DNA from: Streptomyces atroolivaceus | GTDB lineage: Bacteria > Actinomycetota > Actinomycetes > Streptomycetales > Streptomycetaceae | Direction: 5' to 3' | DNA: 64,000 nucleotides | Assembly (NCBI RefSeq): GCF_000717025.1 | Contig: NZ_JNXG01000001.1 | Span: 372,001 to 436,000 of the forward strand | Shown here: one piece after another, positions 58,365-64,000 of the stretch | How the letters are laid out: each line of letters starts with the position of its first letter | Position numbering within the stretch: the first letter of the stretch is position 1 | Made by a program: the position numbers and the translations under genes | Notes under the pieces: model-generated | Told to the model about the DNA's origin: nothing | The model's database searches: none | Seen by the model: only the letters and a program-made list of their open reading frames with translations

Positions 58365-59396
58365 CTACCGGTCCACGAGACGGTCGAACTGGGTGGTGGT
58401 GTGGCGCAGATGGGCCACCAGTTCGTCGCCGACCTTCGGCTCCTGCGCGTCCGAGGGTACGAAGAGGATCGACACCTGCATGTGAGGCGGCTCGGCGAAC
58501 CAGCGCTGCTTGCCCGCCCAGACGAACGGCGACAGGTTCCGGTTGACCGTGGCCAGCCCGGCACGCGCGACGCCCTTGGCGCGCGGCATCACCCCGTGCA
58601 GGGCTTTCGGCGCCTCCAGGCCCACGCCGTGGGAGGTCCCCCCGGCGACGACCACCAGCCACCCGTCCGACGCGGCCTTCTGCTGGCGGTAGCCGAAACG
58701 GTCCCCCTTCACGACGCGCGTGACGTCGAGGACCGCGCCGCGGTACTCCGTCGCCTCGTGGTCGCCGAGCCAGAGCCGCGTGCCGATGCGTGCGCGGAAG
58801 CGGGTCTGCGGGAACTGCTGCCGCAGCCGCGCGAGCTCCTCGGACCGCAGGTGGCTGACGAACATCGTGTGCAGCGGCAGCCGGGCGGCCCGTAGACGGT
58901 CCATCCAGGTGATGACCTCCTCGACGGCGTCCGAACCGTCGGTGCGGTCCAGCGGCAGGTGCAGTGCGAAGCCCTCGAGGCGCACGTCCTCGATCGCCGC
59001 GTGCAACTGGCCGAGCTCCTCCTCCTTCACACCGTGGCGCTTCATCGAGCTCATGCACTCGATGACCACGCGCGCGCCCACCAGAGCGTGCACACCGTCC
59101 ACGGACGAGACGGAACGGATGACACGGTCGGGCAGCGGTACCGGTTCCTCGCCCCGGCGGAAGGGCGTGAGCACCAGGAGATCGCCGCTGAACCAGTCCT
59201 TGATGCGCGCGGCCTCGTACGTGGTCCCGACGGCCAGCGTGTCGGACCCGAAGCGGATCGCCTCGTCGGCCAGCCGCTCGTGTCCGAAGCCGTATCCGTT
59301 GCCCTTGCAGACGGGGACAAGACCGGGGAACTGGTCGAGGACGGACTTCTGGTGCGCCCGCCAGCGCGCGGTGTCGACGTAGAGGGAGAGCGCCAT
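58365..59396 (-). CDS. Alanine-racemase-like PLP protein
   Basis: 343 aa from the ATG at 59396. The fold-III PLP barrel carries Lys31 in VCKGNGYGFG, corresponding to the PLP lysine in VKANAYGHG of alanine racemase. A C-terminal Tyr in GDRFGYRQ may match the second catalytic base. It is somewhat shorter than standard Alr (about 370-390 aa), and the flanking motifs differ, so the substrate may not be alanine. It lies 80 nt downstream of femX on the same strand, suggesting a role in peptidoglycan precursor or cross-bridge supply. The downstream-extended frame joining it to femX is an artefact of another frame. Confidence 0.8.
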   Translation of the reverse strand: MALSLYVDTARWRAHQKSVLDQFPGLVPVCKGNGYGFGHERLADEAIRFGSDTLAVGTTYEAARIKDWFSGDLLVLTPFRRGEEPVPLPDRVIRSVSSVDGVHALVGARVVIECMSSMKRHGVKEEELGQLHAAIEDVRLEGFALHLPLDRTDGSDAVEEVITWMDRLRAARLPLHTMFVSHLRSEELARLRQQFPQTRFRARIGTRLWLGDHEATEYRGAVLDVTRVVKGDRFGYRQQKAASDGWLVVVAGGTSHGVGLEAPKALHGVMPRAKGVARAGLATVNRNLSPFVWAGKQRWFAEPPHMQVSILFVPSDAQEPKVGDELVAHLRHTTTQFDRLVDR

Positions 59397-59476
59397 GGCC
59401 GGCCCGGAACCTTTCTGGTGGCTGCGGTGTAAGTGAGAGAGAGGAGAGGAGCTGATGGATGGTGGTCGGGATGCGG

Positions 59477-60595
59477 TCAGCGGCGCGACATGTACATATC
59501 GAGCGCCTTGTGCAGCAACTTGTTGAGGGGGAAGTCCCACTCGCCGACGTATTCGACGGCTTCGCCGCCGGTGCCCACCTTGAACTGGATCAGGCCGAAG
59601 AGGTGGTCGGTCTCGTCGAGCGAGTCGCTGATGCCGCGGAGGTCGTAGACGGTCGCGCCCATCGCATACGAGTCGCGGAGCATCCGCCACTGCATGGCGT
59701 TGGAGGGACGGACCTCGCGCCCGATGTTGTCCGAGGCGCCGTAGGAGTACCAGACGTGCCCGCCGACGACGAGCATCGTGGCAGCCGACAGATTCACGCC
59801 GTTGTGCCGGGCGAAGTACAGCCGCATGCGGTTGGGGTCCTCGGAGTTGAGTACCGACCACATGCGCTGGAAGTACGAGAGCGGGCGCGGCCTGAAGTGG
59901 TCGCGCACGGCGGTGATCTCGTACAGCCGCTGCCATTCGGCGAGGTCCTCGTAGCCGCCCTGGACGACCTCGACGCCGGCCTTGTCGGCCTTCTTGATGT
60001 TGCGCCGCCAGAGCTGGTTGAAGCCCTTGAGCACGTCTTCGAGGGAGCGGTTGGCCAGCGGTACCTGGAAGACGTAGCGGGGCTGCACGTCGCCGAAGCC
60101 GGCGCCGCCGTCCTCGCCCTGCTGCCATCCCATCTTCCGCAGGCGGTCCGAGACCTCGAAGGCGCGCGGTTCGATGTGGCTGGCCTCGACGTCCCTCAGT
60201 CGCTTCACGTCCGGGTCCTGGATCCCCGACTTGATGGCGGCCGAGTCCCAGCGGCGAATGACCACGGGAGGGCCCATCTTCACGGAGAAGGCACCCTGCT
60301 GCTTCAGATGGGCGAGCATCGGCTGGAGCCACTCGTCCAGATTCGGGGCGTACCAGTTGATGACCGGTCCCTCGGGGAGGTACGCCAGATAACGCTTGAT
60401 CTTGGGCAGCTGGCGGTACAACACCAGGCCGGCGCCGACCATCTCGCCGTTCTTGTCGAACCATCCCAGGTTCTCCGAGCGCCATTCGGTTTTCACATCA
60501 GCCCACGCCGGGACCTGGCAGTGACTGGCCGAGGGCAGACTCTGGATGTACGCCAGATGCTGTTCTCGGCTGATGGTCCTCAGGGTCAGGCTCAT
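59477..60595 (-). CDS. femX: FemX-type lipid II:glycine glycyltransferase (FemAB family)
   Basis: 372 aa. Two GNAT-like subdomains with a helical insertion (about 240-260, LWRRNIKKADKAGVEV region near 190-210) and the conserved YDLRGISDSLDETDHLFGLIQFKVGTGGE segment of FemAB proteins. In Streptomyces, which carries LL-diaminopimelate with a Gly bridge, FemX adds that glycine to lipid II using Gly-tRNA. Start ATG at 60595. It is probably cotranscribed with the alr-like gene. Confidence 0.92.
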   Translation of the reverse strand: MSLTLRTISREQHLAYIQSLPSASHCQVPAWADVKTEWRSENLGWFDKNGEMVGAGLVLYRQLPKIKRYLAYLPEGPVINWYAPNLDEWLQPMLAHLKQQGAFSVKMGPPVVIRRWDSAAIKSGIQDPDVKRLRDVEASHIEPRAFEVSDRLRKMGWQQGEDGGAGFGDVQPRYVFQVPLANRSLEDVLKGFNQLWRRNIKKADKAGVEVVQGGYEDLAEWQRLYEITAVRDHFRPRPLSYFQRMWSVLNSEDPNRMRLYFARHNGVNLSAATMLVVGGHVWYSYGASDNIGREVRPSNAMQWRMLRDSYAMGATVYDLRGISDSLDETDHLFGLIQFKVGTGGEAVEYVGEWDFPLNKLLHKALDMYMSRR

Positions 60596-60672
60596 GCGGG
60601 GCGCTCCTCGGCAGGTGTGTCCCCATCGGTCAGGGGCTCCGGCTCTCGCGCCGAAGCCTACTGTGACCGAGG

Positions 60673-60710
60673 GGCGCCCGGTCTGGCCCGTCTGGACCGG
60701 ACCGGGCGCC
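60673..60710 (-). terminator. Terminator between the small membrane gene and femX
   Basis: GGCGCCCGGTC / GACCGGGCGCC, 11-bp perfect arms and a 16-nt loop, in a 183-nt gap, after the 60779 stop on the minus strand. Confidence 0.65.
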
Positions 60711-60778
60711 GCCCGCCCGGGACTGCCCGTCTGTGCACCGCGTGGGGCGTCCGGCCCCGTCGGTCACGGCTCTGCCGG

Positions 60779-61135
60779 TCAGGTGAGTACGCCGCCGAAG
60801 AGACCCCCGTGCGCCATGCCGAGATAGAAGCCGACCGCGGACGAGCCGATGCCCATGATCAGGCCGAACCGCTCCCAGGTGGTCCTGGAGATGTACTGCC
60901 CGTAGGCGCCGGTCAGGATGCCGATCAGCCCCGCCCACGAGCTGATCAGGTGCAGGCTGTGGAACATCGCCGTCACGAACGCGAGGACGCCGAGGACCCC
61001 GGTCACCACCATCAGCACGTCCTGGAGCGGATGCGGCTTGCCGTCCGTCGCGAAGAGAGAACCGTTGGCCGGGCGGGCGCCGGATGTCCTGTGGGTGGCG
61101 GGTCGGCTGCCGGCGGGTCGGACTGTCTGTGCCAT
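60779..61135 (-). CDS. Small integral membrane protein, function unknown
   Basis: 118 aa. A ~40-residue basic/Ser-rich N-terminus is followed by three membrane helices (about 40-60, 65-83, 92-112), with Gly-rich loops (GILTGAYGQYISRTTWERFGLIMGIG). I do not recognise the family. ATG start with AGGAGG upstream. It is divergent from the rpsF operon. Confidence 0.8.
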   Translation of the reverse strand: MAQTVRPAGSRPATHRTSGARPANGSLFATDGKPHPLQDVLMVVTGVLGVLAFVTAMFHSLHLISSWAGLIGILTGAYGQYISRTTWERFGLIMGIGSSAVGFYLGMAHGGLFGGVLT

Positions 61136-61375
61136 GGAGCACCTCCTGGCGGGAAGGGCGGCGCAATGTAGCGCCTCTCACACCGCGTCTGTCTCGATTG
61201 TGCGCCCTGAACACCGGATTTCAACCGGAAGCCGGTCTGCGGGTACTCTGTACGGTCTGCACCGGTGTCTGCCCTGAGCCAGCACTGCAGCTCCCCTCGA
61301 CTCTCGAAGAGAGGCGTTGTCAGTGGCGGCTGTTTTACTCGGAGACACTGTTGCTTACGCATCACGACCCTCCTG

Positions 61376-61393
61376 CCACGGAACGACCGTGGC
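61376..61393 (+). promoter_or_regulatory. Hairpin in the rpsF leader
   Basis: GCCACG / CGTGGC with a 6-nt loop, about 10 nt before the Shine-Dalgarno. Leaders of rpsF operons often bind the S6:S18 pair for feedback. Whether this stem is that element is uncertain. Confidence 0.35.
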
Positions 61394-61421
61394 CGCTGAG
61401 TCCAAAGGAGGTGGGTTCCAC

Positions 61422-61712
61422 ATGCGTCACTACGAAGTGATGGTCATCCTCGACCCCGATCTCGAGGAGCGAGCAGTCTCCCCGTTGATTGAGAACTTCC
61501 TCTCCGTCGTCCGTGAGGGCAACGGAAAGGTCGAGAAGGTCGACACCTGGGGCCGTCGTCGTCTCTCTTACGAGATCAAGAAGAAGCCTGAGGGCATCTA
61601 CTCGGTCATCGACCTGCAGGCCGAGCCTGCAGTCGTCAAGGAGCTCGACCGACAGATGAACCTGAACGAGTCGGTCCTCCGGACCAAGGTCCTCCGTCCC
61701 GAGACCCACTGA
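61422..61712 (+). CDS. rpsF: 30S ribosomal protein S6
   Basis: 96 aa from the ATG at 61422 ([17 protein letters not shown]), with a perfect AAAGGAGG about 10 nt upstream. The frame extends further upstream but without similarity. Conserved [18 protein letters not shown]. First gene of rpsF-ssb-rpsR-rplI. S6 pairs with S18 on 16S rRNA. Confidence 0.97.
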
Positions 61713-61783
61713 GCATCTAGCTCAGCGGTCATCGGGTTCGAGTAGCAAGCAGCCAGAAGCAATCCCCGCCGAGAGGTTCACCC

Positions 61784-62416
61784 ATGGCAGGCGAGACCGT
61801 CATCACGGTCGTCGGCAATCTCGTCGACGACCCCGAGCTGCGCTTCACCCCGTCCGGTGCGGCGGTCGCGAAGTTCCGTGTCGCGTCCACTCCCCGCATC
61901 TTCGACCGGCAGACCAATGAGTGGAAGGACGGCGAAGGCCTGTTCCTCACCTGCTCGGTCTGGCGTCAGGCGGCGGAGAACGTCGCGGAGTCGCTCCAGC
62001 GAGGCATGCGCGTCGTCGTGCAGGGCCGGCTGAAGCAGCGGTCCTACGAGGACCGTGAGGGCGTCAAGCGCACGGTCTACGAGCTGGACGTCGAGGAAGT
62101 CGGCCCCAGCCTGAAGAACGCCACGGCCAAGGTCACCAAGACCACAGGTCGCGGTGGCCAGGGCGGTGGCCAGGGTGGATACGGCGGTGGCCAGCAGGGC
62201 GGCGGCAACTGGGGCGGCGGTCCCGGTGCCGGCGGTCAGCAGGGCGGCGGCGGTGCTCCCGCCGACGACCCGTGGGCCACCAACGCTCCGGCCGGCGGCC
62301 AGCAGGCCGGTGGCCAGCAGGGCGGGGGCCAGCAGGGCGGCGGGGGCGGCTGGGGCGGAAGCTCCGGCAGTTCCGGCGGCTCCGGCGGCGGCTACTCGGA
62401 CGAGCCTCCCTTCTAG
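61784..62416 (+). CDS. ssb: Single-stranded DNA-binding protein
   Basis: 210 aa. OB fold (about 1-115: [18 protein letters not shown] ... [32 protein letters not shown]), then a long Gly/Gln-rich linker with repeated GGQQGGG, and the acidic tip SDEPPF that recruits partner proteins. GAGAGG upstream of the ATG. It is the essential replication SSB, placed in its usual actinobacterial operon 71 nt after rpsF. Confidence 0.97.
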   Translation: MAGETVITVVGNLVDDPELRFTPSGAAVAKFRVASTPRIFDRQTNEWKDGEGLFLTCSVWRQAAENVAESLQRGMRVVVQGRLKQRSYEDREGVKRTVYELDVEEVGPSLKNATAKVTKTTGRGGQGGGQGGYGGGQQGGGNWGGGPGAGGQQGGGGAPADDPWATNAPAGGQQAGGQQGGGQQGGGGGWGGSSGSSGGSGGGYSDEPPF

Positions 62417-62458
62417 GGCTGCTCGTACCCCACTTCTTGATCACACAGGAGAAACACC

Positions 62459-62695
62459 ATGGCGAAGCCGCCTGTGCGCAAGCCTAAGAAGAAGGTCTGC
62501 GCGTTCTGCAAGGACAAGACCCAGTACGTGGACTACAAGGACACGAACATGCTGCGGAAGTTCATTTCCGACCGCGGCAAGATCCGTGCCCGCCGCGTCA
62601 CCGGCAACTGCACGCAGCACCAGCGTGACGTCGCCACGGCAGTCAAGAACAGCCGTGAGATGGCGCTGCTGCCCTACACGTCCACCGCGCGATAA
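62459..62695 (+). CDS. rpsR: 30S ribosomal protein S18 (zinc-binding C+ form)
   Basis: 78 aa, basic. Cys14-x2-Cys17 (KVCAFCKDK) and Cys51-x2-His54 (NCTQHQ) keep a zinc site, so this is the C+ type, which in many actinobacteria has a zinc-free paralogue elsewhere induced under zinc starvation. AGGAGA upstream of the ATG. 42 nt after ssb. Confidence 0.97.
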   Translation: MAKPPVRKPKKKVCAFCKDKTQYVDYKDTNMLRKFISDRGKIRARRVTGNCTQHQRDVATAVKNSREMALLPYTSTAR

Positions 62696-62713
62696 GGGAA
62701 GGGTGACCGAATC

Positions 62714-63160
62714 ATGAAGATCATCCTCACCCACGAGGTCACTGGCCTCGGTGCCGCCGGCGACGTCGTGGACGTCAAGGACGGGTACGCCCGTAACTAC
62801 CTGGTTCCGCGTGGCTTTGCCATTCGCTGGACCAAGGGTGGCGAGAAGGACGTGGCGCAGATCCGCCGCGCCCGCAAGATCCACGAGATCGCGACGATCG
62901 AGCAGGCCAACGAGATCAAGGCCAAGCTCGAAGCCGTGAAGGTTCGTCTGGCTGTTCGCTCCGGCGACGCCGGCCGCCTCTTCGGGTCCGTCACCCCGGC
63001 TGACATCGCCTCGGCGATCAAGTCTGCCGGTGGTCCGGACGTCGACAAGCGTCGCGTGGAGCTCGGTTCGCCGATCAAGACGCTCGGCGGATACCAGGTG
63101 TCCGTCCGTCTGCACCCTGAGGTTGCCGCGAAGCTCGGTATCGAGGTCGTTGCTGCCTAA
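62714..63160 (+). CDS. rplI: 50S ribosomal protein L9
   Basis: 148 aa. Conserved N-domain [36 protein letters not shown] and a C-terminal domain after a long helix ([18 protein letters not shown]). 18 nt after rpsR. Last gene of the rpsF operon, followed by a terminator and a parS site. Confidence 0.97.
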   Translation: MKIILTHEVTGLGAAGDVVDVKDGYARNYLVPRGFAIRWTKGGEKDVAQIRRARKIHEIATIEQANEIKAKLEAVKVRLAVRSGDAGRLFGSVTPADIASAIKSAGGPDVDKRRVELGSPIKTLGGYQVSVRLHPEVAAKLGIEVVAA

Positions 63161-63187
63161 GGGCACAGCTCAGCAGAGCTAGGTGAG

Positions 63188-63210
63188 GGGCCGCACCTCT
63201 GGTGCGGCCC
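63188..63210. terminator. Terminator of the rpsF-rplI operon
   Basis: GGGCCGCACC / GGTGCGGCCC with a 3-nt loop followed by TTCGTCG, 27 nt after the rplI stop and 6 nt before parS. Confidence 0.85.
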
Positions 63211-63216
63211 TTCGTC

Positions 63217-63230
63217 GTTTCACGTGAAAC
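63217..63230. other. parS: parS site between rplI and the MATE gene
   Basis: Perfect GTTTCACGTGAAAC between convergent genes. Confidence 0.95.
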
Positions 63231-63264
63231 CGGGAAGCCAGTGGGGGCCGGCGGGCACAGCACC

Positions 63265-64000
63265 TCAGCGCGTGGCTCCGGTCACGAGCCAGCGGCCGGA
63301 TCGCATGCGTATCCACAGCGTCACCAGACGGACAATCATCATCAGCGTCATCGCGGCCCAGAGGGCTGTGAGGCCTCCTCCGAGGCTGGGCACGAGGAGA
63401 GCGACCGGGGCGAAGACGGCCAGGGTGAGGATCATGGCCCAGGCGAGATAGCGGCCGTCTCCTGCCCCCATCAAGACCCCGTCGAGGACGAAGACCACAC
63501 CGGAGATCGGCTGGGAGAGCGCCACGACCAGCAGAGCCGGCAGCAGGGTGTCCTGCACGGACGTGTCGCTTGTGAACAGCGGGACGAACAGCGGTCTCGC
63601 GAGCACGATCACCACCCCGAGAACCATCCCGGACGCGATGCCCCACTGAACCATCCGGCGACATGCCTCGCGGGCGCCCTTGGTGTCGTCAGCCCCCAGG
63701 TAGCGGCCGATGATGGCCTGTCCCGCGATAGCGATCGCGTCCAGGGCGAAGGCCGTGAGGCTCCAGAGCGACAGGATGATCTGGTGTGCGGCGATATCCG
63801 TGTCGCCGAGCCGGGCGGCCACGGCAGTGGCGATCATCAGGACCGCCCTCAGGGAGAGCGTGCGGACCAGCAAGGGCACGCCTGCCTGAGCACTGGCCCG
63901 GATGCCCGCAGCGTCGGGCCGCAGCGATGCGCCGTGCCGACGGGCCCCGCGCACCACAACGATCAGATAGACAAGCGCCATGCCCATCTGGGCGATGACG
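63265..64000 (-). CDS. MATE-family efflux transporter, C-terminal part (5'-truncated by window)
   Basis: At least 245 residues of a polytopic protein. The frame continues past the window edge, so the N-terminal half is missing. About six helices are seen, with IAAHQIILSLWSLTAFALDAIAIAGQAIIGRYLG, the second-half MATE core resembling the DinF subgroup. It would export drugs or cations using an ion gradient. It lies in the usual place before the dnaB region in Streptomyces, as far as I recall. Confidence 0.9.
   Translation of the reverse strand, partial: VIAQMGMALVYLIVVVRGARRHGASLRPDAAGIRASAQAGVPLLVRTLSLRAVLMIATAVAARLGDTDIAAHQIILSLWSLTAFALDAIAIAGQAIIGRYLGADDTKGAREACRRMVQWGIASGMVLGVVIVLARPLFVPLFTSDTSVQDTLLPALLVVALSQPISGVVFVLDGVLMGAGDGRYLAWAMILTLAVFAPVALLVPSLGGGLTALWAAMTLMMIVRLVTLWIRMRSGRWLVTGATR

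Noticed and set aside
58365..60485. 706-aa fusion of the alanine-racemase-like protein with an upstream segment
   Set aside because: The upstream half is the wrong frame of femX; the real start is the ATG at 59396.

Overview
The window is a very high-GC actinobacterial chromosome segment and almost certainly the replication-origin region of a Streptomyces or close relative. Support comes from the gene order (rpmH-dnaA-oriC-dnaN-recF-gyrB-gyrA), from at least 18 DnaA boxes of the Streptomyces type (TTGTCCACA-like), from parS sites of the form GTTTCACGTGAAAC, from paired class E sortases, FemX, CrgA and DciA, and from small families I know mainly from Streptomyces (DLW-39, DUF5324, DUF6049). 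The species cannot be told from the sequence alone. The order also matches the Mycobacterium origin region as I remember it (trpG-crgA-ppiA-tRNAs-gyrA-gyrB-recF-dnaN-dnaA-rpmH-rnpA-yidC-jag-rsmG-parA-parB-trx-sigM-murJ-pcnA).

Left arm (1-28955, mostly minus strand, so co-directional with a fork leaving oriC leftwards). It holds the PASTA end of PknB, two class E sortases translationally coupled to a trpG/pabA-type amidotransferase, a DUF881 protein, CrgA, a cluster of DnaA boxes outside oriC, a rhomboid protease and a cyclophilin. An accessory-looking block follows (8585-13241): a lipoprotein class A beta-lactamase, a MecA-like penicillin-binding protein, a LysR regulator and a cytoplasmic beta-lactamase-fold hydrolase. 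Then come tRNA-Ala, an HTH protein with a Ser/Thr kinase, a secreted membrane-anchored protein, tRNA-Ile, DUF3566-gyrA-gyrB, dciA-recF, gnd and dnaN.

Origin (28956-29964). Two clusters of DnaA boxes flank a perfect 11-bp inverted repeat. A DnaA-trio-like TAG repeat sits beside two DnaA boxes at the dnaN side, and three tandem 12-mers lie at the dnaA side. dnaA has its own DnaA-box pair just upstream of a plausible promoter.

Right arm (32131-64000). rpmH-rnpA-yidD-yidC-jag-rsmG (ribosome and RNase P components, membrane insertion, 16S methylation) leads into parA-parB. Then come a GNAT acetyltransferase, trxA-trxB under a recognisable SigR promoter, and a minus-strand run DUF6049-murJ-pseudokinase-sigM-anti-sigma (cell envelope and stress). 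Next are the CCA-adding enzyme, an MFS transporter, padR-ino1 with a 27-bp palindromic operator, a class A PBP, a GT87 mannosyltransferase-like protein, an alanine-racemase-like protein with FemX, the rpsF-ssb-rpsR-rplI operon and the end of a MATE exporter.

Nine parS or parS-like sites are spread over 55 kb. Six of them, at four places, lie between convergent genes beside or inside terminator-like hairpins, and two lie inside coding sequence where they encode VSRET. No insertion sequence, prophage or CRISPR array was seen.
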